A DNA stretch of 64,000 nt from JBIICI01 sp044238935 (GTDB lineage Bacteria > Pseudomonadota > Alphaproteobacteria > Micavibrionales > Micavibrionaceae): the NCBI GenBank assembly GCA_044238935.1, contig JBIICI010000002.1, forward strand, positions 60,403-124,402. Reading direction: 5' to 3'. This document shows positions 1 to 9,061 of this stretch, in pieces. The translations under genes were made by a program, and so were the position numbers. Below the pieces are notes generated by a model. The model saw only the letters and a list, made by a program, of their open reading frames with translations. It was not told where the DNA came from and did no database searches. Every line of letters begins with the position of its first letter. Position 1 is the stretch's first letter.

Positions 1-354
1 AACTTCTGCAGGGCGCTCAACATTGGCGTACATACCCGGAATGGATAAGCATCCCTCATCCATGGCACTTTTTTCCTCAGATTGCCACACTAATTGTGGG
101 TTGACCATAAAAATGGGTTTATGCGTTTTTGGTGCTATCGGATCGTCACGATCTTGTAAATCCATCACAAGGACTCGGTTTAATAATCCAACTTGGTTGG
201 CAGCCAAACCAATGCCATTGGCATCATACATGGCAGATAACATTTGTTTCAGTTGAGTGCGAATCATGTCATCAATATGGGCAACCTCTTGGGCTGTTTG
301 TTTCAGCACAGGATGGGGAACGGTGATAATCTCATAATTTATGGGCTGTGTCAT
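1..354 (-). CDS. def: Peptide deformylase, N-terminal 118 residues (cut by window edge)
   Basis: Removes the formyl group from the N-terminal methionine of new proteins; a cytoplasmic metal enzyme. Reading leftward from the ATG at 354, the frame stays open to base 1. It shows motif I (GIGLAANQVG, residues 47-56) and motif II (EGCLS, residues 100-104), whose Cys102 is a metal ligand. The third motif (HExDH), with the catalytic Glu and two His ligands, lies beyond the window, so completeness cannot be judged. It is 22 bp upstream of the DUF3035 lipoprotein's downstream end, on the same strand, and may be last in the dapA-smpB-lspA run. The fmt gene, its usual partner, is not visible. Confidence 0.95.
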   Translation of the reverse strand, partial: MTQPINYEIITVPHPVLKQTAQEVAHIDDMIRTQLKQMLSAMYDANGIGLAANQVGLLNRVLVMDLQDRDDPIAPKTHKPIFMVNPQLVWQSEEKSAMDEGCLSIPGMYANVERPAEV

Positions 355-375
355 ACTCAAAAAAAATATAAAAAA

Positions 376-819
376 TTAGGGTTTTACAGGAACTGGTTTT
401 TGGGTCACTTTTTCAATTAATTTTGTGCCAATTGGCTTTTTCTGCTCAATGTTTTTGGCTTTGATCTGATCATCCTTTAATTCCTCACGAATAATATTGC
501 TTTTATCTTTGGGGATGATTTTTGCCTTTTGTAATAAAGAATCTTCTGCCTTTGTATCCTTGGGAAGCGTTGTGGTTTTTGCCTGTGGCAGGACAATATC
601 TTTTGCGATAGCCGTTTGATCCGCACTGGAATCTGAATCAATTGTAATTGGGGTTGGTAATCTATTTAAATCTTTTGGAATTTCCAAGGGCTTGCGCTCG
701 ACCACAGCCATCGCATCAGGTTGATGATGATCCAATCCCAATGTCTTTTTTGTTTTGCCGCAGGCGGGTAAGATTAAGATCATACCTATTAAGCCTAATA
801 TGAACAGAATATGACGCAT
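376..819 (-). CDS. DUF3035-type lipoprotein
   Basis: A 147-residue predicted lipoprotein. A hydrophobic signal (residues 3-19) ends in the lipobox LPAC, with Cys20 as the lipidated residue. The following stretch (LGLDHHQPDAMAVVERKPL, about 27-45) resembles the short conserved block of DUF3035 proteins, which in alphaproteobacteria commonly follow lspA. The rest is charged, Lys/Ile/Pro-rich and probably unstructured. Its function is unknown; an envelope role is inferred from the lipobox and from the gene lying 2 bp after lspA, the signal peptidase that would process it. The family match is by eye from the motif and the context. Confidence 0.75.
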   Translation of the reverse strand: MRHILFILGLIGMILILPACGKTKKTLGLDHHQPDAMAVVERKPLEIPKDLNRLPTPITIDSDSSADQTAIAKDIVLPQAKTTTLPKDTKAEDSLLQKAKIIPKDKSNIIREELKDDQIKAKNIEQKKPIGTKLIEKVTQKPVPVKP

Positions 820-821
820 AT

Positions 822-1316
822 TTATGCCTCCTCTTTTTTATCGTCTTTTTTAAAGCTATCAATCATAACACAAACAACCCCAATAAAAATAGCGCTGTCT
901 GCGATATTAAAAGAGGGATAATGAAAATTTTGTCCTTGCCATGGGATATAAAAATCTAAGAAATCGACAACAGCGCCCAAATAAAGGCGATCAATAATAT
1001 TGCCCAATGCCCCTGCAATCACCAATCCCATGGCAATTTTTAAATAAAGCGCCTGCGTGTGGCGTAACCATAAAAAAAATAAAACAGCGATACTGGCTGA
1101 CATCAAACTGAGAAGGTATGGCATGAATGGGCTTTGTGCCGCCATAAATCCAAAACTGACCCCATGATTATACACCAGCACAATGTCAAAAAAAGGCAAA
1201 ACAGATTGCGGCGTTTCAATCAAATGAAGCACGGATAATTTCGTGGCTTGATCCAGTATTAAGGTTATCAATGCCGCGATAAATGAAATTTTATAGGGTT
1301 TTAATCGGTTTATCAT
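822..1316 (-). CDS. lspA: Lipoprotein signal peptidase (signal peptidase II)
   Basis: Inner-membrane aspartyl protease that cleaves prolipoprotein signal peptides after lipidation. Four hydrophobic segments are visible. Conserved features are DQATK in the first segment, the N-x-G-x-S-F-G-F block (YNHGVSFGF), and the two catalytic aspartates in GNIIDRL and FNIADSAIF. I chose the ATG at 1316 because a purine-rich site (AGAAAGGAT) lies just upstream. A GTG seven codons earlier would overlap smpB and lacks such a site. The gene follows smpB with a short gap and precedes a lipoprotein gene, consistent with one operon. Confidence 0.96.
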   Translation of the reverse strand: MINRLKPYKISFIAALITLILDQATKLSVLHLIETPQSVLPFFDIVLVYNHGVSFGFMAAQSPFMPYLLSLMSASIAVLFFLWLRHTQALYLKIAMGLVIAGALGNIIDRLYLGAVVDFLDFYIPWQGQNFHYPSFNIADSAIFIGVVCVMIDSFKKDDKKEEA

Positions 1317-1323
1317 GGATATT

Positions 1324-1818
1324 TTATCCTTTCTCACGCATTAAACGGGCTTTTTCACGCCCCCAATCGCGGTTCTTTTCTGTTTCGCGTTTATCATGTA
1401 ATTTTTTACCCTTCGCAAGCGCCAATTCTAGTTTCACTTTACCACGCTCATCAAAATATAAACGCAACGGAATAATTGTGTATCCATCACGCATTGTGGC
1501 ACCCATTAATTTTTTAATTTCTCGCATCCGCAATAATAATTTACGTTTGCGGCGTGGGGCATGTTGCAAATGGGGGCCTGCTTGCTGATATTCGGGGATA
1601 TGCGCATTCCATAGCCATGCTTCATTGCTTTTAACCGCGGCGTGAGCCTCCATAATTGAGCCCTGACCATGGCGCAATGATTTAACCTCTGTTCCCAATA
1701 ACATCACCCCTGCGGAAAATGTTTCTTCGATATGATAATCAAACCGCGCACGACGATTTTCAGCAACCGTTTTATCGGTAGAAATTAATCCCGATTTCTT
1801 TTTCTTATCTTTGCTCAT
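1324..1818 (-). CDS. smpB: SsrA-binding protein SmpB
   Basis: RNA-binding partner of tmRNA in trans-translation, which frees ribosomes stalled on mRNAs without a stop codon. The 164-residue length is normal. Recognisable blocks are the N-terminal ENRRARFDYHIEETF and GVMLLGTEVKSLRHG, followed by the basic C-terminal tail (KLHDKRETEKNRDWGREKAR) that enters the mRNA channel. Its ATG overlaps the dapA stop codon (ATGA), which suggests translational coupling. No tmRNA gene was seen in the window. Confidence 0.97.
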   Translation of the reverse strand: MSKDKKKKSGLISTDKTVAENRRARFDYHIEETFSAGVMLLGTEVKSLRHGQGSIMEAHAAVKSNEAWLWNAHIPEYQQAGPHLQHAPRRKRKLLLRMREIKKLMGATMRDGYTIIPLRLYFDERGKVKLELALAKGKKLHDKRETEKNRDWGREKARLMREKG

Positions 1819-2699
1819 GCAGATTTTTGTGCCTTTAGCTGATCCATTGCCAAATCAATCTTAGATTTTAAGGCGGCTTCGGTCGGCACAAGAGGTAAGC
1901 GGACATTGTCCAAACCAAAGCCCATCTGAGACAACGCATATTTGACGGGAGAAGGCGATGTTTGCGCAAATAATAAATCATGAATAGGCGCTAATAAATC
2001 ACGCATATAGAATGCTGTTTTATAATCCCCCACATCCCATGCCGCATGCATAGAGGCACATTCCGCAGGATATATATTAGACGTCACAGAAATGCACCCA
2101 TGCCCCCCCTGCGCCCGAAACGCCAAGGCCGTGGCATCATCACCTGCCCATTGATAAAAGGAATCACCAACGCGATTGCGTAACAAAGGGGGGCGAGATA
2201 CATCCGCCGTGGCATCCTTGATCCCAATAATTCGGGGTAATGCTGCCAAGGTCGATATTGTATCCAAAGTCATATCCACAATTGATCGCCCCGGAATATT
2301 ATATAAAATTAGGGGTATATCTGTTTGATCATGAATGGCGGTATGATGTGCAACCAAGCCCGCTTGGGAGGGTTTATTATAATAAGGGCACACCAACAAC
2401 GCCGCATCTGCGCCCATGTCTTGCGCCTTTTTGGTCAAAAAAATGGCTTTTTCTGTATTGTTTGAGCCCGTTCCCGCAATCACAGGCACACGACCATGAA
2501 CATAGGCAATGGTATGCGATATAATTTTTAGCTGTTCATCCTCTGATAATGTTGGGGATTCCGCTGTTGTTCCACAGACCACTAAGGCAGATGTTCCATT
2601 TTCAATTTGGAAATCGATTTGACGTTCCAGCGTATGCCAATCAATATCGCCATTTATTAAAAAAGGGGTTGTTAAAGCTGTTATCGAACCTATAAACAT
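1815..2699 (-). CDS. dapA: 4-hydroxy-tetrahydrodipicolinate synthase
   Basis: Condenses pyruvate and aspartate semialdehyde in the lysine/diaminopimelate pathway, supplying peptidoglycan precursors. The 294-residue TIM barrel carries the Schiff-base lysine K161 (GIKDATAD), Y133 (LYNIPGRS) and the GTTAES substrate loop at 43-48, matching the canonical positions of the family. It is the first gene of the leftward run dapA-smpB-lspA-DUF3035 and is divergent from slt, with a 40-bp gap that must hold both start regions. This dapA/slt arrangement is common in alphaproteobacteria. Confidence 0.97.
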   Translation of the reverse strand: MFIGSITALTTPFLINGDIDWHTLERQIDFQIENGTSALVVCGTTAESPTLSEDEQLKIISHTIAYVHGRVPVIAGTGSNNTEKAIFLTKKAQDMGADAALLVCPYYNKPSQAGLVAHHTAIHDQTDIPLILYNIPGRSIVDMTLDTISTLAALPRIIGIKDATADVSRPPLLRNRVGDSFYQWAGDDATALAFRAQGGHGCISVTSNIYPAECASMHAAWDVGDYKTAFYMRDLLAPIHDLLFAQTSPSPVKYALSQMGFGLDNVRLPLVPTEAALKSKIDLAMDQLKAQKSA

Positions 2700-2739
2700 A
2701 GTATTATTATAAAAATCCTGATTCTGTTATACTGTTTTA

Positions 2740-4782
2740 ATGATGCCGCATAGTTTAGACCTTTCCTGTATTTTTCGCAAGAGTCCATGTCAGATTCAAA
2801 AATCACATGGGCGCAAGGCCTATTGTCTTGTCTTCGTCATTGGCTTTATGATGATTTCAGGTCAAACACTTGCCAGTGAAAGCCATAAACCCTTCCAAGA
2901 GATTGCCCGTTTGGTCAAAAATGATCAATGGAGCCGCGCATGGGAAACCGCGCAGTCAAATGATGAGCGCTATTTTATTGAATGGATGGCATTGGATCGC
3001 GGACGGGATGTTGAAAATAGTGAGCTCTATGCGCTGGGGGTTGCCCATCCTGATTGGCCATCACAAGATCGCTTGCGTAAAAAAGTTGAGCCTTGGTTAG
3101 CTAAAAATGGATCAAATACCCAAATCGAACAATGGTTCGCCGATTATGATCCTGCTGATCCTGATACGGATCATGATCTTTTATATCGATACCTTAATCA
3201 TTTAATGGAAAATGGGCAGTATGAAAAGGCACAATCTGTTGCCGAACAATGGTGGCCAATTGCCAATATCCCCACCAATCAACAAGCCCAAGCCTTTCAT
3301 CGTTTCAAAGGATTATTAGATACCCAAACACACCGTGCCCGTTTACATCGCCTGATTGAAATGGAGCGTTACAAAGGGGCGCAAGGCTTAGCCGCCTTAT
3401 TAGGCGAATCTTATCAGAAATTAGTACGCGCCCGTTTGGCCTTAAAAGGTCATGCAAGCGGTGCAAATGGCATGAGCTTAGAGGGCACAGTGGCGGCTGT
3501 TCCCGCTTCATTGCGTTCCGATGCAGGGCTGCTAATGGATCGCATAGAATGGCGATTAGATCGTGAAAATTATATCGATGCCACCGCCTTATTTAAAACA
3601 ATCCCCACGGAAATCTTAAAAGAAGACCCATCGGGATGGTGGACATTACATGAATCCTTAATTCGCTCATTATTGCGCTTGAAAAAATATGATGAGGCGC
3701 TAGCCTTGGCGCGGTCTATTCATTACCCAAAACCCAGTGCGCATGAGGGACAATCCGAAAAAAATAAACTTGCGGATAAAATTCGTGCGGATTATACGCA
3801 ATCTGAATGGTTGGCAGGGTGGGTTTTATTGCAATATGGGTCAAAATCCGATATTCAAAACGCTTATCAACGCTTTGTGAATTTATCTGATTTTGTTCAA
3901 AAACCCGCCAGCCGCGCACGCGCCGCATTTTGGGCAGGGCGTGCAGCCAGTGCATTGGGGCGCAATGATGTGGCACAACAACATTATGTAACGGCTGCAA
4001 AAAATCCAACAAATTTTTATGGTCAATTGGCTGCCGTCTATATCCCTGTGGATCAACGTCCACGGTTGGGGTCAGATTTACAAACGGATCTTGAACGACA
4101 AATTGCTGTTGAAAAAACAACCAATGTCCAAATTGCAAGGGCTTTAGCCGCCAATAATATGCCAGAGGAAGCAGCAGATTTCTTACTGCGCTATGGCTAT
4201 GATACAAATGATATTCGTGATTATTATGCATTGGCAAATATTGCTGAGGATTTAGGGCTTATTCATGTGGGTGTATCCATTGCCCGACTTTCAGAACAAA
4301 AATCGGTGCCTTTATTGCGTTATGCCTATCCCACAATGGTGCGTCACAGCGCAAAAAAAGCCATTGAACCCAGCCTCATTCATGCCATTATTCGGCAAGA
4401 AAGCAATTTCAAAACCAGTGCCACAAGCAGTGCAGGCGCAAGAGGGTTAATGCAATTAATGCCCACCACCGCCCAAGAAACAGCACGAAAAATTGGCGCA
4501 TCTTATCACCCTGAGAATTTAAAGAACCCCGATTATAATATTACATTGGGATCAACCTATTTCCGTCAATTGCTTAATCGCTATAACCAATCCATTCCTT
4601 TAGCTGCTGCTGCCTATAATGCAGGCATGGGACGCGTCGATAAATGGTTAAAAGAAAATGGCAACCCCTTAACAGGGGATATCGAAATGCTGAATTGGAT
4701 TGAGCTAATCCCCTATCGCGAAACCCGTTCCTATGTCCAGCACATCATGGAAAATCAAACAATTTATAAAACGAAATTTTAG
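2740..4782 (+). CDS. slt: Soluble-type lytic murein transglycosylase
   Basis: Periplasmic enzyme that cleaves peptidoglycan glycan strands to 1,6-anhydro ends. It has 680 residues: a long N-terminal leader with a hydrophobic stretch at about 29-46 (signal peptide ending near LASES), a long alpha-helical superhelix (U/L-type) region, and a C-terminal SLT domain at about 540-670. The catalytic Glu is E554 in IIRQESNF, followed by GARGLMQLMPTTA and AAAYNAGMGRV, which are diagnostic of family 1. The start is uncertain: two adjacent ATGs (MM) open the frame, and the pre-signal region is unusually long, so translation might begin later. Divergent from dapA. Confidence 0.95.
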   Translation: MMPHSLDLSCIFRKSPCQIQKSHGRKAYCLVFVIGFMMISGQTLASESHKPFQEIARLVKNDQWSRAWETAQSNDERYFIEWMALDRGRDVENSELYALGVAHPDWPSQDRLRKKVEPWLAKNGSNTQIEQWFADYDPADPDTDHDLLYRYLNHLMENGQYEKAQSVAEQWWPIANIPTNQQAQAFHRFKGLLDTQTHRARLHRLIEMERYKGAQGLAALLGESYQKLVRARLALKGHASGANGMSLEGTVAAVPASLRSDAGLLMDRIEWRLDRENYIDATALFKTIPTEILKEDPSGWWTLHESLIRSLLRLKKYDEALALARSIHYPKPSAHEGQSEKNKLADKIRADYTQSEWLAGWVLLQYGSKSDIQNAYQRFVNLSDFVQKPASRARAAFWAGRAASALGRNDVAQQHYVTAAKNPTNFYGQLAAVYIPVDQRPRLGSDLQTDLERQIAVEKTTNVQIARALAANNMPEEAADFLLRYGYDTNDIRDYYALANIAEDLGLIHVGVSIARLSEQKSVPLLRYAYPTMVRHSAKKAIEPSLIHAIIRQESNFKTSATSSAGARGLMQLMPTTAQETARKIGASYHPENLKNPDYNITLGSTYFRQLLNRYNQSIPLAAAAYNAGMGRVDKWLKENGNPLTGDIEMLNWIELIPYRETRSYVQHIMENQTIYKTKF

Positions 4783-4847
4783 AGTTTTTTAGTTTACTCT
4801 GTAAAAAATATTTGCCTTGGCTCTATCTGTCATTTTTTTAATAAATA

Positions 4848-4876
4848 TTGACAAGACTTCTTGTTTTTCATATAAA
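4848..4876 (+). promoter_or_regulatory. Sigma-70-type promoter, near consensus
   Basis: A TTGACA box at 4848-4853, a 17-bp spacer, then TATAAA at 4871-4876. It lies 23 bp before the ATG of the small membrane protein at 4899. The -35 box includes the TTG that would otherwise look like an upstream start, so the later ATG is the real one. Confidence 0.8.
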
Positions 4877-4898
4877 TGATAAAAATAGGGAGAGGCAG

Positions 4899-5546
4899 AT
4901 GGCAGAAACATTATCACAAAAATTTCTAAAGGCACAGGCAAACATTCGTAATTTTTTTAACGAGGACGAACCCCATATCAAATTTGACGGCACGCCTTTT
5001 GATAAAACGCATCAACAGCATTTTTGGCATAAACCGCATCTTTTATGTTATGGTGCAGCCTTACTGACATCTGGGTATGGTTTTTTTTATAATGGCATAA
5101 ATTGGACAGATTTTATGATGCCTATTTCCTGTAGCGTCATACCAATTTTAGACTATCATTTTGGCAATGAAAATAATATGAACCGCATTTTTCCAGAAAA
5201 AATTATCAATACACAAAGACAAGCAAAAGACCTAAATAAGGATTTGTCTTATTTTATTAAATCCCAAATCAATCAGGATAAAGTTGCCAGCACACTTATT
5301 TTAGGTTTATTGGGTATGGAAGGTGTTCTTATGTGTGTCGATCTTATAAGGGGCGATATACCCAGTGCCTTGAATTGGGTGGATAGTATATTTTATTTCA
5401 CTGCTCAATCCATGCCAATCCTAAGTACAGAAATGCGCTATCGCAACATCCTTGAAGGCAATTATTCTGTTGTTGATAAAGACACAGTAAAACGCACGGA
5501 AAAAGAATCAGCCAAAGTTGGTGCTGGTGCATATAACCCCACCTAA
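4899..5546 (+). CDS. Small membrane protein of unknown function
   Basis: A 215-residue protein that I do not recognise. The ATG at 4899 is preceded by a strong ribosome site (GGGAGAGG) and the near-consensus promoter at 4848-4876. The N-terminus is amphipathic and charged. Hydrophobic segments are visible near residues 45-60 (LLCYGAALLTSGYGFFY), 65-80 (FMMPISCSVIPIL) and 125-145 (LILGLLGMEGVLMCVDL), so it is probably an inner-membrane protein with a soluble, charged tail. It sits alone between slt and rpiB with its own promoter. The strong promoter suggests reasonable expression; no function can be assigned. Confidence 0.7.
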   Translation: MAETLSQKFLKAQANIRNFFNEDEPHIKFDGTPFDKTHQQHFWHKPHLLCYGAALLTSGYGFFYNGINWTDFMMPISCSVIPILDYHFGNENNMNRIFPEKIINTQRQAKDLNKDLSYFIKSQINQDKVASTLILGLLGMEGVLMCVDLIRGDIPSALNWVDSIFYFTAQSMPILSTEMRYRNILEGNYSVVDKDTVKRTEKESAKVGAGAYNPT

Positions 5547-5593
5547 AAAAATAAATCCTTGATTCAGTCTTTTTTTGTTCGTATCATCATGGC

Positions 5594-6037
5594 ATGACGA
5601 TAAACCCCCCCCTTGCCATTGCCGCCGATCATGGCGGCTTTGATCTCAAAGAAGCCTTAAAATCTGCCCTTATCAATTATGATTGGTTGGATTTGGGGTG
5701 TTATGATATGGGGTCTGTTGATTATAATGATTATGCGGACTCTATGGCAGGTGCAATCCAAGACGGCAAGGTCACACGTGGTATTTTGATTTGTGGCACA
5801 GGCATTGGTATTTCAATGGCGGCCAACCGTTACCCCCATTTACGGGCGGCGCTCTGTACTAATGCGACGATGGCGCGATTGACACGGCAGCATAATGATG
5901 CGAATATTTTATGCCTTGGCGCACGCATTATCGGTGTGGAATTGGCCATTGATATTACACAAATATTTCTAAATACAGATTTTGACGGCGGGCAACGTCA
6001 CGCCCGCCGCGTACACAAATTAGGTCATCACATTTAA
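5594..6037 (+). CDS. rpiB: Ribose-5-phosphate isomerase B
   Basis: Interconverts ribose-5-phosphate and ribulose-5-phosphate in the pentose phosphate pathway. The 147 residues fit the RpiB/LacAB family: AADHGGFDLK near the N-terminus, the active-site Cys67 in GILICGTGIGISMAANR, and the HNDANILCLGAR block. It ends 12 bp before glyA, a pairing seen widely in alphaproteobacteria and suggesting co-transcription. No clear ribosome site precedes the ATG. An upstream ATG in another frame is closed at once, so 5594 is the best start. Confidence 0.96.
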   Translation: MTINPPLAIAADHGGFDLKEALKSALINYDWLDLGCYDMGSVDYNDYADSMAGAIQDGKVTRGILICGTGIGISMAANRYPHLRAALCTNATMARLTRQHNDANILCLGARIIGVELAIDITQIFLNTDFDGGQRHARRVHKLGHHI

Positions 6038-6049
6038 GGAGAGCACACT

Positions 6050-7309
6050 ATGTCTGATTTTTTCAATAGATCATTAAAGGATGCCGATGCAGCCCTTTTT
6101 CAATCCGTTACGGATGAATTGGCACGGCAGCAAAATCAGATTGAGCTGATTGCCTCTGAAAATATTGTATCCCGTGCGGTTTTAGAGGCACAAGGATCAG
6201 TCCTAACTAATAAATATGCCGAAGGTTATTCAGGAAAGCGTTATTATGGCGGTTGTGAATGCGTGGATGTGGCGGAAGATTTGGCGATTGAACGTGCAAA
6301 GCAGCTGTTTGATTGTGGCTTTGCCAATGTCCAACCGCATTCAGGCGCACAAGCAAATCAGGCGGTATTTTTGGCGTTTTTAAAACCGCATGATACGGTT
6401 TTGGGCATGTCCTTGGCGCATGGCGGTCACTTAACACATGGCGCCGCCCCGAACCTATCTGGAAAATGGTTTAACGCCATTCAATATGGCGTCCGCGCCG
6501 AAGACGGGCTTTTGGATTATGCGGAAATGGAGCGTTTAGCCCGTGAACATAAACCAGCCATGATTATCGCCGGCGCATCTGCCTATCCCCGCGTCATTGA
6601 TTGGGCGCGTTTCCGTGCCATTGCTGACGAAGTCGGCGCAATCTTTATGGTGGATATGGCGCATTATGCGGGCTTGGTTGCTGGGGGTGTTTATCCATCA
6701 CCTTTGCCCCACGCGCATGTTGTGACCACGACAACGCATAAAACCCTCAGAGGGCCCAGAGGCGGTATGATCCTATGTAATGATGCAGATATTGCCAAGA
6801 AAATTAATTCCGCCGTCTTTCCGGGATTACAGGGCGGCCCCCTCATGCATGTTATCGCCGCCAAAGCCGTTGCCTATGGGGAAGCCTTGCAACCTGATTT
6901 CAAAGACTATGCCGCCCAAGTCGTCAAAAACGCACAAATCTTGGCAAAGACATTAAAAGATGGCGGGCTGGATATTGTATCAGGCGGCACAGACAGCCAT
7001 ATCATTCTTGTTGATTTACGCCCCATCGGTTTAACAGGCAAAGTGGCTGAAAAAATCTTAGAACATGCAGGCATGACCTGCAATAAAAACGCCGTTCCCT
7101 TTGATCCTGAGAGCCCCTTTGTCACCAGCGGCATCCGCTTAGGCTCGCCAGCCGCCACGACACGCGGATTTAAGGAAGCCGAATTTATCCAAATCGGACA
7201 ATGGGTATTAAAAGCCCTAAAATCCCCTGAAGACACAAATCTGCATGCCCAAATTAAGCAAGAGATTTTAGGTCTGTGTGAGAGATTTCCGATTTATAAC
7301 AAAGGGTAG
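6050..7309 (+). CDS. glyA: Serine hydroxymethyltransferase
   Basis: PLP enzyme that interconverts serine and glycine while loading one-carbon units on tetrahydrofolate. The 419 residues show the PLP lysine K231 in VVTTTTHKTLRGPRGG, D202 and H205 in MVDMAHYAG, and the N-terminal ELIASENIVS block. A GGAGAG ribosome site precedes the ATG. It follows rpiB by 12 bp. It ends 4 bp from the convergent RelA/SpoT-domain gene with no obvious terminator between, so antisense read-through is possible. The nrdR/rib genes that often follow glyA in alphaproteobacteria are absent here. Confidence 0.98.
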   Translation: MSDFFNRSLKDADAALFQSVTDELARQQNQIELIASENIVSRAVLEAQGSVLTNKYAEGYSGKRYYGGCECVDVAEDLAIERAKQLFDCGFANVQPHSGAQANQAVFLAFLKPHDTVLGMSLAHGGHLTHGAAPNLSGKWFNAIQYGVRAEDGLLDYAEMERLAREHKPAMIIAGASAYPRVIDWARFRAIADEVGAIFMVDMAHYAGLVAGGVYPSPLPHAHVVTTTTHKTLRGPRGGMILCNDADIAKKINSAVFPGLQGGPLMHVIAAKAVAYGEALQPDFKDYAAQVVKNAQILAKTLKDGGLDIVSGGTDSHIILVDLRPIGLTGKVAEKILEHAGMTCNKNAVPFDPESPFVTSGIRLGSPAATTRGFKEAEFIQIGQWVLKALKSPEDTNLHAQIKQEILGLCERFPIYNKG

Positions 7310-7313
7310 AATG

Positions 7314-8399
7314 TTATTTAAAGAGTTTAATCAATTTCTGTAATTCATCAATCAACATTTGAGTATCCATATAATAGTTAGGATAAGCTTTCTTTAAATT
7401 TTTAATATCTGTTGCTTTTACTAACAAGACTTGTCCTGTTAGTTTACCAAATTTCTTTAGGCTAAAACGGTTTTCTAAAATTTTCAATCTGCTTAAAGCT
7501 AACTCTTCGTTATCTTCAATAGAAATCTTTATTTCATGAAGTTCAAAATCTGTTATCAATAATAAAAACCCTTCTTTAGGCAACCTATTTAGCTGTAATT
7601 CCAAGGCTTTAAAACCAATAGAAACGCTTCTTAGTCGTTCAATGACATTCAATCGGTCAATTAAGCCTTTTAACTCAAGCAACGGATATTCTTTTATGCT
7701 TAGGTCTGACTGATTTTCTGTTGCGGCAAAATATTGACTAAGAAGTAAGAAAAATGATCCCCAATCCGTATCCCAATCCCCTGTTTTATAGTGTTTATTA
7801 TTGATAATCCCTGCGATTTCAACACCTGTTGCCCAGCAATGCTGTAACATTGTGCGGACTTGTAGTTCAACAATCAAATTTTTAAAAGGCGCAATATCCA
7901 ATCGCTTATTTTCGAGTTCTAATAAATAATGAACCCCACGATACCCATCATCTTTGGGATGAACGATGTAATTTTTTGTATTTTTCTCTTTGACTTTCAT
8001 CACTTTGGAACGATGAAACAGGTTTTCAGTGAAGATATTTAATGCGTCCATATCAGGTAAGATCACCCGAACCCCGCCAATATCTTGCATTCTGGATAAT
8101 TCCATTTTGGGATATTTCTGAAGCTTCAGAACAATAGATTCCAACCTTTTAATGCGCTGAACAACGATTGATTTTTGAGCTTTGGTCTTTGATAATGTTC
8201 TGGTGATACGTGCGCGGCACTGTGTGTTTACCAACGTCATTAAGGGATGAAATAAAGAACGATAATGATTCAGTTGCTTATATGTATCCTCATCGGTACG
8301 CTCATCTTCACCCAATTTCAATAAGCCGTCCGCCAATTTATTCAAAGATTCTTTAGAAGGGATCACACACATATTCAGATAAAAACTTTCAAGATTCAA
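7314..8399 (-). CDS. RelA/SpoT-domain protein (candidate stand-alone alarmone synthetase)
   Basis: A 361-residue protein whose middle third matches the (p)ppGpp synthetase fold (PF04607). The visible motifs are RIKRLESIVLK (82-92, the R-x-K-x3-S-I nucleotide site), DIGGVRVI (106-113), DGYRGVHYLL (151-160) and VELQVRTMLQHCWA (177-190), so the catalytic residues look retained. There is no HD hydrolase, TGS or ACT domain, so it is not the housekeeping Rel. At 361 residues it is longer than typical small synthetases, with a C-terminal part of about 140 residues of unknown fold. Possible roles are stress signalling, a toxSAS-type toxin or phage defence; these are inference only. It stands alone between glyA and ogt. 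Confidence 0.8.
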   Translation of the reverse strand: MNLESFYLNMCVIPSKESLNKLADGLLKLGEDERTDEDTYKQLNHYRSLFHPLMTLVNTQCRARITRTLSKTKAQKSIVVQRIKRLESIVLKLQKYPKMELSRMQDIGGVRVILPDMDALNIFTENLFHRSKVMKVKEKNTKNYIVHPKDDGYRGVHYLLELENKRLDIAPFKNLIVELQVRTMLQHCWATGVEIAGIINNKHYKTGDWDTDWGSFFLLLSQYFAATENQSDLSIKEYPLLELKGLIDRLNVIERLRSVSIGFKALELQLNRLPKEGFLLLITDFELHEIKISIEDNEELALSRLKILENRFSLKKFGKLTGQVLLVKATDIKNLKKAYPNYYMDTQMLIDELQKLIKLFK

Positions 8400-8484
8400 A
8401 AATGAAACAACTGGATTATATCATCTATTGCCTTATCTAGGCAAAGGTAATTATAAGAACGGCGAGTACCATCACTTCATTCTA

Positions 8485-9000
8485 TCACAACAACGCCTCT
8501 TTTTCCAAAAGTTTTGATTTTATATCAAGCCCCCATAAATATCCCCCCAAACCTCCGTTGCTTGTGATGACGCGGTGGCATGGGATAAAGATGCTTATGG
8601 GGTTGCGTCCAATTGCGCTGCCTACGGCACGCATTGCCTTTGAATTACCGATTTTTTGTGCGATGTCTTTATAAGAAACGGTTTGCCCTGATGGTATATC
8701 GCATAAGGCTTTCCAGACTTTGTGCTGAAAATCTGTTCCGTATAAAGCGGTTTTTTCAATCGTGCCTGATTTGATCTGCTGCTCTATATTTTGATTGCAG
8801 AGATGGGTCAAAACACAATGCGGATATAACAATGCCGGCGATTCAAAGCCAATATAGAAAACAGCGCCATTTTGCGGATCATACCCATAATATAAATCAT
8901 CAATCCCCCCAAAAAGATCAGAGGTGCACATAGCATAATGCATTGCCTTTAAGGCGGATTGAGGTTGGTACGATATGGATAAAGGGAGGGTGATTTTCAT
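8485..9000 (-). CDS. ogt: Methylated-DNA--protein-cysteine methyltransferase
   Basis: Suicidal DNA repair protein that takes the alkyl group from O6-methylguanine onto its own cysteine. The 171 residues include the acceptor motif IPCHRV with Cys141, a preceding GNSKAMRAVGSAIGRNP helix-turn-helix, and YGTDFQHKVWKAL. No Ada-type N-terminal zinc/AraC domain is present, so it is the stand-alone Ogt/MGMT form. It is divergent from coaD with a 61-bp shared upstream region, and lies downstream of nothing obviously related. Confidence 0.95.
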   Translation of the reverse strand: MKITLPLSISYQPQSALKAMHYAMCTSDLFGGIDDLYYGYDPQNGAVFYIGFESPALLYPHCVLTHLCNQNIEQQIKSGTIEKTALYGTDFQHKVWKALCDIPSGQTVSYKDIAQKIGNSKAMRAVGSAIGRNPISIFIPCHRVITSNGGLGGYLWGLDIKSKLLEKEALL

Positions 9001-9061
9001 GGCATATCTTTAAGCTATATTTTATATTGATTCTGATTATTATAATCGATATGATCGCCGC

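Noticed and set aside
3716..4237. Leftward frame of 173 codons in slt
   Set aside because: Antisense to the conserved slt superhelix region; His/Pro-rich composition is typical of a shadow.
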